Below, piece by piece: positions 1 to 11,200 of a stretch of DNA of 31,478 bases. The DNA comes from Hemicentrotus pulcherrimus (taxonomy: Eukaryota > Echinodermata > Echinoidea > Camarodonta > Strongylocentrotidae). A model generated the notes under the pieces. It was not told the DNA's origin. It saw nothing but the letters and a program-made list of their open reading frames with translations, and ran no database searches. The position numbers and the translations under genes are program-made. Numbering within the stretch: position 1 is the first letter of the stretch; each line of letters starts with the position of its first letter. The stretch is taken from NCBI GenBank assembly GCA_003118195.1, contig BEXV01000853.1:62480-93957 (forward strand), read 5' to 3'.

Positions 1-363
1 GGGGGGGAGAAAAATACAGAGAGAGAGAGAGAGGTGGAGGGAGGAAGAGAGAGAGAGAGAGAGAGAGAAGTTGAAGGAGGGAAAAAGGGGGAGAGAGAGG
101 GGGGTAGACAGAGAGAGCTAGAGAGAAGGGTAGAAAGAGAGACAGAGACTGAGAGGGGGGAGAAAGAGAGAGAGAAGGGGAGAAAGAGAGACATAGACTG
201 AGAGGGGGGAGAAAATAGAGAGAGAAGGGGGAAAGAGAGAGAGAGAGAGAGAAGGTGGAGGGAGGAAGAGAGAGAAGTTGAAGGAGGGAAAAAGGGAGAG
301 AGAGATAGAAGGTGGAGGGAGTGAAAGAGAGAGGGAGAGAGAAGGGGAGGGAGGAAGAGAGAG
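1..363. repeat. GA-rich microsatellite / polypurine tract
   Basis: The + strand is almost pure purine, built of GAGAGA runs broken by GGGG and GAAGGGG blocks. A longer unit resembling GAAGGTGGAGGGAGGAAGAG recurs several times (for example near 29, 252 and 310), so part of it is a higher-order minisatellite. Open frames here encode only Ser/Leu/Pro runs and are not genes. The tract starts at the window edge, so its true length is unknown. Confidence 0.95.
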
Positions 364-1058
364 TACCTTGTGTCGGACATAATTATCTTTATGAATATTA
401 ATTGACATGTATCACAGCATCGATTGTCTATTTCATATCGTATAACAAGGGGCTCAAAGAATCTCTCCCTAAGACTCCCTGAATATATTCACCGATGACG
501 ATAAAGAATGCCAACAACCATTATCAATTTGCTGACAGAAATTGTGGTGTACCCCACCCCCTCCCCCTCCCGTCATCCATCTGAGCCCCCTGTGTGACCC
601 CTTCTTGGTGACGCATAAGCTCTCTAACACTGAGCCGGGTATGAATCATAGTGCTAAGTAGCATGCGACTCGAGCGTAATTCCTCCTAAATACCGCCTCG
701 TTATCGCCGCACATATGTAACATTCGGATTTCAAAATAACGTGAGGATAGGTGCAAATTGCCGTTGGGAATTGCTCCTTTTGGCTTATATTTTCCACACA
801 AACATGCTCTAAAGATAACCCCATGCATGCTTCAGTGATGACACTGCACTGGCCCTACCTACAAGTATAGTCCTTAGTTAGCCCAGCTGTCTCTGGTTGG
901 CCTACCTTACGAATCGGACCCGCCCTTAATTTCAATCTAGCCGACAATTTGGCCAAAGTGGTAACATGCAGTTTCCAATGAAATAAGAATTAGGAGTTTT
1001 AACTGTTGATGTATATATTTATACGCTCTGCGTTTATGTTGTTTTCCTCTATATGTTG
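364..1058. other. Unassigned intergenic sequence
   Basis: This is unique-looking sequence with moderate GC. It has no convincing reading frame, no tRNA-like boxes and no clear repeat apart from a C-rich patch near 554-570. I see nothing annotatable in it. Confidence 0.5.
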
Positions 1059-1641
1059 TCCCTCTCCCTCAGTTTCGTTCTCTTTGTATTTTTGTTCACT
1101 CTCATGTTTCCTTCTCTTTCTCTAAATTTTCTTTCCCTCTTCTTCCTCACTCCGTTTCTCTTTATTTCTTCACTTAAACGTTCTCCCTGTATCTTTCTTA
1201 CAAACATTTACTTGATTTGTTCTTTTCATTCTATACACCTATTCTCCTTCTGTCACTCTTAGTAATTTCCCTGTATTATAGATAATTCTTTGATTTTGTT
1301 CCAAATACACATTTTTCACTATTTATGTCTGGTGTTTTATACATTTCTCTTTAAGATTTTCAGGCTTCTCTCTCTCTCTCTCTCTTTCTCTTTCTTTTTT
1401 ATCATCCCTTCCCTTCTTCTTTCCTTCCTTTCCCCTATCTCTTTTTGTCTATCTCTTTCATTTTCTCAATCTCTCTCTCTCTCTCCCCTTCTCTCTCTCT
1501 CTTTCTCTCACTCTCTCTCTCTCACACCTTCTCTCTCTCTCGTTCCCACTCGCTCTATCTCTTTATCTCACACGCACTCTTTCTCTTTTCTTTGTATATC
1601 TCTCTCGACTCTAGACTTCCTCTCTGTTTCTCTATTTTTTC
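1059..1641. repeat. CT-rich microsatellite / polypyrimidine tract
   Basis: A pyrimidine-rich tract whose densest part (about 1366-1620) is CTCTCT with TTTCTC and CACTCT interruptions. It is the opposite strand composition to the tract at 1-363. Frames through it give Ser/Leu/Phe low-complexity peptides and are rejected as genes. Confidence 0.92.
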
Positions 1642-2657
1642 CTGTAACCAAGCTCAACTCTTAAAGTCCTCCACAGCTTGCTCACGTGAGGGTGATATGT
1701 ACTAACTTCTAATTACCAATTTCCTAGATAATAGCTATGATGGGTGCAGTTGTTGACCAATTCTTAAAGTATACCCTGTCTCTCTCGGACTTACTTGTGT
1801 GGTAAGACAGGGTTGAGGCCTGCTGTTAATTAAGAACATTTTATTTTTAAAGATCACGTATCGCTCTATATACTGCCCTACTTGAAGTAAGTCAGAGAGT
1901 ATACAGATGAAAGAACTTGCAAAAGCGTAGAAATATTAATTTAGGGCTTATGGAAAAGTGTATTTTCTGAATTAGTCTAAATGTCTAGTCTATTTTGATG
2001 CCTACGCGTCTTTGAAATTAAAAGGGAACACAGATGTAAATAATAAATACAATTGTCCATCCAATCCTTAACCAAATTTGTCTATTGTAGTTTTGCTTTG
2101 CAAAATTTATGTCTTTCCTCTATCAATCTAACTGCGTTGATTCGTGTCTGGAATAGGTAGTAAGATATCATATGGATTATTCTGCACTCTCCAAACTCCA
2201 GATTCAACCCGATGTATTATTATTAGGGGGGGGGGGGTATCTAGTGGCATGGGAGATTGTTTTACCCCCAGTTTATGAATCTGTAAGTTCTTCTAATCGT
2301 AAGTGCTAAATCTCCTTTAATGAGGCTATGATATATTCGATGATGTGAATTTTTCATACTAGACATTTTCTGAATGATACTGGTAAAATGACACATATAG
2401 GGATAAAATCTGTCTTTATCACCGATTATGTCCATATTGCCTCGTCATGAATCTGTTTATTAGAAATAATTGCGTGGCGATGAATGTGACATATTAGCAG
2501 CTCCCGAAGTTGCAAGCCTTCAGTAATATCCGTGGCATTAATACATATATTTTGCTCCGATCTCAGTATACATGGTAATCCCTTAACGATGCACAGCCAT
2601 ACAAGTAATTCAAACTAATTTCGATTATTCAGACACTCGAAAATTAACTTGCATATA
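1642..2657. other. Unassigned intergenic sequence
   Basis: AT-rich intergenic DNA without a supported gene. The only distinctive item is a run of 12 G at 2226-2237. Confidence 0.5.
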
Positions 2658-2820
2658 CAGGGCCCTATCTCAAAAAGAGTTGCGATTGATCCAAATCAGT
2701 CGCAAGTCCTCCGATCAATCGCAAGTTTGCAATATCCTATCTCTTATGTACATAGTGGGGATTGATATCAATCGCAAATAAGTTGCGATTAATATCAACT
2801 CTTTATAAGACGGGTCCAGA
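2658..2820. mobile_element. Fold-back (MITE-like) element
   Basis: The two ends are imperfect inverted repeats: the left end reads about AGGGCCCTATCTCAAAAAGAG and the complement of the right end reads about TGGACCCGTCTTATAAAGAG. Inside, the motif TTGCGATTGAT occurs four times in alternating orientation (2680, 2714, 2766, 2783). The last two form a hairpin of 14 bases per arm with one mismatch (2764-2777 with 2783-2796, 5-base loop). There is no coding capacity, so this looks like a small non-autonomous DNA element. The family is not identified and a target-site duplication was not confirmed. Confidence 0.6.
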
Positions 2821-2839
2821 TATTGATAAATAGTATATA

Positions 2840-2862
2840 GGAGGAGGGGGAGGGGGGGGGGG
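2840..2862 (+). repeat. G-rich run
   Basis: GGAGGAGGGGG followed by A and a run of 11 G. It is intergenic and could form a G-quadruplex. It may be polymorphic in length or misassembled. Confidence 0.7.
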
Positions 2863-3146
2863 ATCCTCCAGAAGGGGAGGCCGAACGTACATGACATAAT
2901 TATGGACAGTATACGCATTCAAACAATACATGAAGCACAGCTTGAAGGGCAATGGCTCACCATGCATTTCCCCTAAAAGTTTAATCATTGGCGTCTGTCC
3001 TCTCAAGTTTAAGAGGGGTCAAAGTTCCTGTGCTAACCGTTTATAACGATACTTCCTCGATCAAAGGTGTCAAGTCATAATAATAGATGATTTCCTTGTA
3101 AGCCAAGTCTTTGTCCGTCATCCAATCTATTACGTAATCCTTCGTT

Positions 3147-3148
<2 letters not shown>

Positions 3149-3178
<30 letters not shown>
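3149..3178. repeat. (TA)15 microsatellite
   Basis: A perfect TA dinucleotide run of 30 bases. Confidence 0.95.
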
Positions 3179-3179
<1 letters not shown>

Positions 3180-3370
3180 GTCATTTTAGCCTATGTCACT
3201 AATGAATTGTCGTCAATTAATGTACAATAACAGCATGAGCTGACCAGCTGCTAAAACATCTTATTTTTCTTCTTTATTTATTTCTTTGTTTTATTATATG
3301 AGAGGATATAGAAGTAGCCACAAGGTTGTTCTTTAGCATGTCTGCATATGACTGAATATGTAATACGAAA

Positions 3371-3487
3371 AACAATAACAACAATATTTACACTAACACT
3401 AACAACAGCAACGCCAATAACAACAGGAACAATCATATTAAAACACGTCATCAACAACAAAAGCAGCGGCAGCAGCAGCATCAACAA
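3371..3487. repeat. Degenerate AAC/AGC trinucleotide tract
   Basis: Irregular AAC, AAT and AGC triplets, ending in GCAGCGGCAGCAGCAGCATC. This is low-complexity sequence with no gene. Confidence 0.6.
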
Positions 3488-4477
3488 ACATTATACTTAT
3501 CAAAGATCAGATTAAAGAAAGCCTTTATTTAAAACCGAAATAATACATTTGTCAGAGTACCGATTTAAATGATTATCTCACTTGATTGTGTAGGCCTGGA
3601 CAAAATTAGCATTTTTCTTGTGAAATATGAGAGCAGTTTTGAATAGTTTGCATATGATTTTGTTATTCTCTCCCGCGATATACATGCAATACGAGAAAGT
3701 CGAAAAAAGAAGCTTTAGTGTATCTTTCAATCTCACACGATATTTCATTCTTGCCTTTTTTAGTCATACCAAAAGAAACTCTCAGGAAAACCCAGTTCCA
3801 CTATTGACATTGCGTTTGACCCAGTCTTCCTAGTCAGGCTAAATAAGTTCACTTTACAGGCTAAATCCAATTCCAGTCCCAAAAGCACACCTTTCAACAG
3901 TCTAATAAATCTTGTCTGAAATCATATGAATTATTTCCAGAAAAGAATTACTACATGGATTGAATTCATTTGATGTTTAAAAGAAGGATTTTATAGATTT
4001 GTACAGTCATGACACAGATGATAGTGTATTATTTTGCCACGGTGAAGAAATTGAATTTATGATATTATCAAATCACAGCCGTCATGACCTTGTTATTAAT
4101 CGATAATACAGACTTTAATAGTTATATCATAATGTTAAAATACAACTCTTTCAGATTCTTTGTTCTCATAATTTGTTTTTGACATGTACTTTTAAGGGTA
4201 TTCCTAAACTCTTCGGTATCTGGGAAAGGGGTGATAACATTATTGTAGATAGCAATATAGCAAGAATAGAAATAAAGAAATTACTAAACACGAAAACAGT
4301 TTTGATTTTCCTCAAAAGGAGATGTCTGTCATTTGCTATTTCCATAGTCTTGTAGATAACAAAGAAAACAAAGAGAGATGAATTTTAGCGTTCTCAAAAA
4401 TACTAATTTGACTCAAAGATTTTCAAAAAGAAAAAGCATTAAGTCAGTAAATTATTGAAGTACTTTACTTTACTACA
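3488..4477. other. Unassigned intergenic sequence
   Basis: AT-rich DNA. The short open frames near 3627 and 4173 match nothing I recognise and have no splice or codon support. Nothing can be annotated here. Confidence 0.5.
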
Positions 4478-4652
4478 GTAGTTTGGCCAGGAGAGATAAG
4501 GCCTCCCTGAGTGGTCACTGACAGGTGGTTATCTCATCGAATCAGCTCTAAATTAAAATAAGAAAAAGGGGATCATGGGGACAAACGGGTACCGCTCAGG
4601 AATTGTTTGCTATATAGAGGGCGCAAGTAGCTACAAGTAGTGCAGTCCCGCT
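4478..4652 (+). repeat. Dispersed repeat, copy 1 (partner at 20641-20810)
   Basis: The sequence from AGTTTGGCC to TGCAGTCC reappears in reverse complement inside intron 9 of the gene. The best-conserved block is TATAGAGGGCGCAAGTAGCT, followed by AC-AGTAGTGCAGTCC. Other shared blocks are GTGGTCA-TGACA-GGTTATCTCATC, AATCAGCTCT, AAAAAGGGG, and GGGTACC followed by CAGGAATTG or TAGGCATTG. Indels and about 20 percent substitutions suggest two old, independent insertions. There is no coding frame, and the family is not identified. Confidence 0.85.
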
Positions 4653-5520
4653 TTAATGGAAGGCTACAGCTAAGACACAGAGTCATGAGACTTGGGCATG
4701 CGCAGTAAAGGTAACACACAGGAGGGGCCAAGTATTCTGTCATTAAAAAGCTTTTAATTACCATCCTGCTTAGGATTATACTGCATATCCTGAGTCCTAT
4801 TGCTCTCTAGTCTTCAACCGTCGCTTCTCTTCTCACGTAGTCTTGCATTTTACAGACTCTTTAATATACAAAGAAAAATACACCAGACCCCATGTCTTTA
4901 TGATAGTGTGGTTATTAGTATCTTGCAATTAATTGTATGTTGAAATTAATTTTTGTCCATGAAATTATTAAAATAGATGGGTGACCGGTGGTAACGGGAA
5001 AAGAGTGTGCAAACACTCTCATTGGTTAATTGATTCATTAATTTCTTTCCTGTAATCAGGACAATAGAAAGCACACTATTGCACATTAAGATCAAATACG
5101 TTTTTATTTTTTATTTAATTCAGTCTTTTAATCAAAATTATTGTGACAATATGGCTTATATTTCGATAAAGTTCATATCTGCTCACAATTGTATAGATCA
5201 ATCTAAGAAGCCATTGACATTTACGTATAACGTCCTGATAAGATATACAATTTATCTATCAGGTTTAAACCATATTATCACTATGAACTTAATGAAAAGA
5301 GGTAAGACAACATAATTATATATTCCAACCTTTTGGGCAACAGTACATTTTGTATAAAAATAGCACTCGTTATTTTAATGTATGGAGCGCAACATCACTT
5401 TGTAAGCATCTTTGTTTTGACGGTCCCGTGGACCTCTTTGAGCTGTCGGTCTCTTGGGCTGCCGATCTACTGATGGGATGACCGTTATTCAGCCTTATAC
5501 AGGTCAATTTTCATGTTTCC
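4653..5520. other. Unassigned intergenic sequence
   Basis: No gene or structured RNA is recognisable. The 4653-4760 part may be the 3' continuation of the dispersed repeat, but it has no partner in the second copy. Confidence 0.45.
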
Positions 5521-5746
5521 GATGAGATGAAAGAAAGAGAAAGACTTTAGGAGATGTAAAGAAAGAGAGAAAGAGAAAAGAAAGAGAGAAAAGAGAGAGG
5601 GGAAGAGGGAAAGAGAAAAGAGAAAGAGGGAAGAGTGGGAGAGAGAAAGAAGGAAAGAAGAGAGAAAGAAGGAAAGAAGAGAGAAAGAAGGAAAGAAGAG
5701 ATAGAGAGAGAAAGAGGAAAAGAGAGAGAGAGAGAGAGAGAGAGAG
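5521..5746. repeat. GA/GAAA-rich microsatellite
   Basis: A purine tract with recurring GAAAGAAGGAAAGAAGAGA units that ends in a clean (GA) run at about 5722-5746. Frames on both strands are low complexity. Confidence 0.93.
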
Positions 5747-6532
5747 TTGCATTTATTTTAATGGAAAACCACATGTTTTCTCCCATCATTATTGTAATTC
5801 TATATTCAGGAAATGAACCCCCCGTCACACCCAACATGAACGCCCACACATCAAGATCTAACTGGTCACTAGAACTATAGCATTGCAACATAACATTTGT
5901 CATCGTTGTTGGGCGGGATGAGAGTGGCGGTAAAGGTTAATTCATAGGTTTACATCAATCGTAAACTGTCCTACGATAAAGAATACAAATTATACCAATT
6001 CAAATCAAATTAAAATCATTAAATCAGCTTTTACAATTTGGATTATCCTCAATATACAACGGCATACAAAAGAAGAATCGATCACAAACTACTAATATTG
6101 AAAATTAATTTAGTATACAGATAACCATTATACAATGGCAAAAGGAGAATCAAACACACAATTTGGGATTCATTTAATCAATTCAAGGCTTATTTCAACA
6201 TTCAAACTTTCAGTGAAATAAACTATAATCGCAAGTTTACATTAACATTTCCATAATTAGCTTGAATAGAACCCAGTATTATCTTACGAACACCTTTCTC
6301 ATTTCTGTCCATTCGTTTGACAGTGAGACAGTAACACCACCAACACCTGGAACACAATATTATAAAATAAGATATAACCAGTATAAACCAATGTACAGGA
6401 TTATACTAGTAATTACACACAAAACAATACACTACGGTAATGATAGTTTTAGAAGTCTGTTTTTACTTTACTTTGTCTTAATTTTTCGTCATATTTTGCT
6501 TTGTTCATTTTGCATGAATAAAATCAACCAAA
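5747..6532. other. Unassigned intergenic sequence
   Basis: AT-rich DNA with several similar ATTAA/CAAATT-type stretches but no gene, RNA or defined repeat. Confidence 0.45.
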
Positions 6533-6558
6533 CAATCAATCAATCAATCAATCAATCC
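6533..6558. repeat. (CAAT)n microsatellite
   Basis: About six copies of the CAAT/ATCA tetranucleotide, running into TTAATCGATCGATC. Confidence 0.85.
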
Positions 6559-6910
6559 ATTAATCGATCGATCTATTAATGTTCAATTGACCCCCTGAAC
6601 ATTGGACTCTGTTCCACGGTTGCAACATACAGTAATTCATTCCCCCCCCCCTTATTTACTTTCTGTGAACATCGCAGACTTTCTCTTCGTATGTGACAGG
6701 AAAAGAAGGCGTGGAGTACCCGTTATTTATAGAATGCGTGCGCCCCTAATCTTTTGGCTACGCCTCTGATTTGAAAATTAATACTAAAAAGGAGACCTCC
6801 TTGTACTAAAAGTCACCGTCGTATAAATGTTGTTTTCATTGTTAAACCTACTGCAACACCAATTGAGTGTCTCTAGTCAAGAGAGTATTTGTTAAGGAGT
6901 CGATCCATGT

Positions 6911-7230
6911 AGAGGTGTCGTGGTCGAGTGGATATATCACGGACTGTCGATCACAACGTCCGTGCTTCGAGTCCCGCCGCGGCACTAATGTCCTTTGGCA
7001 AGACATTAATCTACATTTGCCACACTCAACCCAGGTGATGTAAATAAGCAGCTGGCAGGAATTAATTCCTTGAAATGCTAGAGCGACGTAATGATAGCCG
7101 TGCTATGGCCAGGGTAATTATCGGGAGCGCCAGGAGCGCCAGGAGCGCCAGGAGTGTGAAGTCTGACATATATGAGTGCTATACAAGAGCCCAATATTTA
7201 TTACTATTATTATTATACTATTTAAAATCA
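6911..7230 (+). mobile_element. tRNA-derived SINE, copy A
   Basis: A tRNA-like head covers about 6915-6985. It has an A-box-like GTGGTCGAGTGG, an anticodon-arm stem CGGAC/GTCCG, a B-box-like GCTTCGAGTCC, and ends GTGTCG/CGGCAC that could pair. The body carries TGTCCTTTGGCAAGACATTA and ACCCAGGTG. The same body motif recurs at 12374-12715 and, inverted, at 8335-8485, so this is a family and not an isolated tRNA. It ends in an ATT-rich tail. The T-stem pairs poorly and there is a long non-tRNA body, which argues against a functional tRNA. Confidence 0.8.
7124..7154 (+). repeat. Three tandem copies of GGAGCGCCA
   Basis: Perfect 9-base units at 7124, 7133 and 7142, followed by a partial unit, inside the 3' part of the SINE. 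This is a local slippage expansion. Confidence 0.9.
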
Positions 7231-7449
7231 CCTTTATTTCTAACAACTAATGTAAGTAATGATTAAAAAAGGGTTTTTTGCTAGTCCGTAAAAAGTTGCC
7301 GACAACCAGGCAGAAACAGAAAGTCCGTTTAAAATATCAAACAAATCTACCCACCCCCCCCCAAAAAAAAATCCTTCAGGTTATAGGAGACCTCTAAATG
7401 TTAATATTGTATGATAAGAGTAAGGTTTCCTAATATCTACATATTTCTC

Positions 7450-7928
7450 AATAAAGATCGATTATCTTTCAAGGACTCAAATGGAGGTGTCCCTTTATAA
7501 TATATCTCGTCTTAGATGGTCTCATAACTTTGGTCTGTATTTCACGACTACTCTTTACCCCCTTCAAGCTCTGCTTTGCGAGTTCCTGTTTATACATACA
7601 TCCATTTTCTTCTATTCATTACCCGGAAGACCAGTTACTCTCACCTCCACATTCGGCTGTTGTGAACAAGGCACCGACTCTGTGCGAGGCAAGGCTAGAC
7701 CTATTAAAGAGGATCCGTTCTTCTGTCTTTTACCAGAAGTTAAAAAGTTTTTGCTTGAAGCGCACGCAACGAAATCTCTGCCGGTAGCTGCAGAGCAACG
7801 ATCATTCTGGTGGAAAGAGTACCTTTGGACAACACAAGAAGAGCTGAGTTCCATAGCTCTTTGGGAGTACTTTTTCGATTCCCAGAATATTTGGGAAAAT
7901 TTATTTTTACGGTCTCTAGTTTGACAAA
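7450..7928 (+). promoter_or_regulatory. Presumed promoter and 5' leader of the MSP130 gene
   Basis: This region lies directly upstream of the signal-peptide ATG and is more GC-rich than its flanks. Candidate elements are a TATA-like stretch TATAATATA near 7496, another (TTTATACATA) near 7589, and an Ets-type ACCCGGAAGA at 7621-7630. Ets1 is an established driver of skeletogenic genes in sea urchin. A pyrimidine-rich stretch ending CTCTAG at 7914-7919 could be the acceptor of a 5' leader intron. The in-frame TAG at 7917-7919 means translation cannot begin further upstream on unspliced RNA. The transcription start is not determinable here. Confidence 0.4.
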
Positions 7929-8217
7929 ATGCAATTCGGAGTACCACTTTTGGTCCTCTGTTTGGCCCTTGGCTCAACAGAGGCAACGATTTCACTGAAA
8001 CTCGTCTCCAGACTTTACCTACCTTCTGATAAGTTACCAGTCGGAGGAGGAGGTGGGGCAGGTGGTGCCGGAGGGGGTGGTGGAGCGGGCGGTGGAGCGG
8101 GAGGTAGAGGAGGTGGTGGAAGAGGAAGAGGAGCGACCGGCGGCATGTATGCCCTTAACAACGGCGTGGCTTTCAAGTCAGCTTATGACATGGACAAACA
8201 ATTGGCATATGTGGGAG
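7929..8217 (+). CDS. msp130: MSP130 exon 1: signal peptide and Gly-rich linker
   Basis: Encodes residues 1-96 plus the first base of codon 97. The hydrophobic core VPLLVLCLALG is followed by STEA, a good signal-peptidase site. Then come LVSRLYLPS, a Gly/Ala/Arg linker (39-72) and the first domain strand AYDMDKQLAYVG. The ATG context is ACAAAATGC. The donor is GAG|GTAAG (phase 1). Confidence 0.92.
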
Positions 8218-11200
8218 GTAAGAATAAAAACTCTTTTTCTTGATACGGTGTGTATTTTAAACGATTAATGTATTTTGTTTTGACGTATGTTGTACCTGAC
8301 TGCTTAGAAAGTATGCGTATGCTGGTAAGTAAATAACTTGTGGACCGATGGCTTTAATTCCTTTCCGAGAGACTTGGTTATGTGGATTAATGCCTTGCCA
8401 AGGTGCACTATTACGTCGACTTTGTTTCGCATCCGAGACCTCCCGGTTACGAGATCACTGCTATACCGCCAAGCCATCAAGGCCTATATCGCTCGCAATT
8501 TTATTCACCAGAAATTACTTCAATATTTGAAAGTGAGGTAGAGAAAGCTTTTTTGTGAAGTTAAGACCTTTACTTACTCGCCAAAGTTTAAAGTGAATTT
8601 GCCCCACCGCGATACTTTGGAAATACAGATAACAAATAAAAAGAAGAAAACAACAACCAACCAAACGGACAAACATACAAAGAAAACAATAAAACAAACA
8701 GCGTTCCTGGGACCGGAGAGATACTTTGTTAATAGAGTAAGAACTGAATAATGTGTGAAAAATAGATATTCTTTTGCGTCAAAATAGAAAGGAAAGAAAA
8801 CATTTTTGAGACCCCTTCAGACCGCCCGGTCACTCATACCTAGACTACTTAGGAAATGGTTCTCATTTCCCTTTCTCCTTGATTTTTTTCTCTCGAATTT
8901 AGTAAAGCAGGCAATAAGGGGAAAGGCGGGGTTGAACTTAAAGGTGAGATCATTTTACCACGACCCTTTGTGTTGGTAATCCCATAATCACATGGACATT
9001 TAAGGAAAGTTGAGATGAATTATCATCAAATATATCTCGTTCGTTTTTAGCCTAGGTGTCTTTTATCATTAAATTCCATTTTCAAAACTCTCACCTAGTA
9101 CTCCAATATCTTCTCTATATTAAGAATTTGAATCGGAGTAAGCTTGCTCTGATAATTTTTTTCCCGTTTGAATGTATTGAACCTGATGAGTCTACAATAA
9201 GCCTTTATATAAAAAGAAACTCAGTTAGCCTACTCTTTAAAAGTATCTTTCTCTATAACTATACTAAATATCTCATGAGCTATTAATACCGGTTTTTATA
9301 CATTTTCGGACAGAATAAATATGTATCTTTGAATTTCAGCTGATGAAATCGATTAAGCTCAGATTGTGAACAGAAAATTGTTAAAAACTCTGTTGTGAAA
9401 TAGCCTTGTTACCTAAAAGGGATGACAAAGCATGTTGGTTTATTTCAGTTCCCGTGGAGTGAAGGGAGGGGAGGGGGTCTGCCAACAAGTCCCAGAACAT
9501 TGTAGAATGATGTAAGTCATTTCCTGTCTTTCTTAAGATAGACCCGATGAGAATGATTCATTCTTTCTTGTTTTTCGACGTCGTCAAGTAGGTGAACAAA
9601 AGATAGAACGGTCTATAGGCTATACCCATAGTTCTGTCAACTGATTACATTTTAGAATAAAAACAGTTTGTTGACGGTGTCGTTGTAATGGATTACAAAG
9701 AGTAGTGAGAACATGTTGTAAGGCACCTGACTCCTAGCAAATCTGGATTAAAAAATCTCAACATGAGAATAATTATGTATGATATCACTTTTAACCAAAT
9801 AGTCAGAATTTCTTTTACACCTAAGCCCCAAAGTATCCCATTTCGGATTTGGCAAGATGTATGGCCACTTATCACCCCCAAGCTTTAACCAATCACTTTT
9901 TACCCGTTTTCAATTTTTTGTTATCACTCATTCTTTTATATTTCATATCTATTCACTGTTTTAAAAAAAAATCATTCATTGTTTGCGATTCAATAGCATA
10001 GGGTTTATACCAAAAATTGCATCGGGTTATATAAACTAGGAGGTGATACCGTAATAATTTGGATGGGATAAATAACAAGTAACGGATATGCGTCAGCGAA
10101 GATAAATCGAGGGATATAATTTTGATATAATGATTGGAAAACAGTCCCAGGATAAACACATTATTGTAATAAACTTATTAATTTTATTTGCATGGTGGGG
10201 GAGCGAATCGGGGGTTTCCTATTCTAGCAGCCATAGATGCACAGGCACATTTTCGACCCCCCTCTCTCTCTCTCTTGCCCAAATATTAATTTTTCAGTTC
10301 ATAAAAATTGGGTCCAAGCGAGTACACAAAGACAGTTTTATTATGTTATAATGCTATTTCGTTATTTAAAAACAAAACATGATACGATATAAAAGTGCCA
10401 TGAATATTATGAATAAAAATCCGGGCGCTTCGATGCTTAGTATGAAGTGACTACGCAAGAAAGTTGGTATATTCAAAATTCAGCGGGAGGGGGGGGGGGC
10501 GTACATCCGCTGCATCTTTATTTCAAAATACGAATTCACTTGACTCCTCGCAAGGGTGCAGCCAGACAGAGATAATTAGCCTAATTAATCATGACTTAGT
10601 GATACTTCAAAAACTGCAATTTTATTCTAAATATAAACGAAGTTGATATGAATAGGATATGATGAAATCAGCTTTATTCTACATACAATTTGCAACGCAA
10701 TCTGTAATCCAGTCTTCTTATCATCATTCATTGAGAGATCTGCTGCAGTCGTAGGGATTAAACATGTAATTCTATTCCTTCCGCACATCAGCGTATCTTA
10801 TTGCGAAAATATAGAGATGTTAAGAATATAGAATGTATTCTAATATAGAACCATAGATAAGCAATCTACTGGATACTCATAAGTAGTCTAAAGCCGTAAT
10901 AATTACTTCATGTTTTCAAACGGATTAAAATGTTCGTCATCAAATCTTTATAACACTTAGGTTTAAAACATAACGAACACTTAATGACGGGTAGCAAGGA
11001 ACGTGAAATATGATGTTGTATGTCTGCAAAAAGTCAAAAATAGCAAGTAGGCATACGCATTTTATTTTAATCCAACGAAGACAACTTTTTTCTGAATTAG
11101 AAGACCGTGTTATTCTTTTATACACCTTGCACTCAATTCTAATTCATCCAATGGTGATTTTTATATAAAGCCTTTAATTAGATAATATAAAGTATTAAAT

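Noticed and set aside
118..408. Minus-strand open frame of Ser/Leu/Pro repeats, and similar frames at 1290-1705 and 5504-5903
   Set aside because: They are translations of GA/CT microsatellites with no domain, splice or codon evidence.
6915..6985. tRNA-like sequence as a functional tRNA gene
   Set aside because: The T-stem pairs poorly, a long conserved non-tRNA body follows, and sister copies occur at 12374 and 8335, so it is a SINE.
7481..7924. 147-codon open frame just upstream of the MSP130 start
   Set aside because: It has no recognisable domain, overlaps frames on both strands, and sits where the promoter or 5' leader is expected. It ends five bases before the real ATG.
10940..11125. 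Small minus-strand frames in introns and in the downstream region (such as 10940-11125, 26409-26669, 28053-28256)
   Set aside because: They are AT-rich and short, with no recognisable similarity, and some overlap introns of the supported gene.
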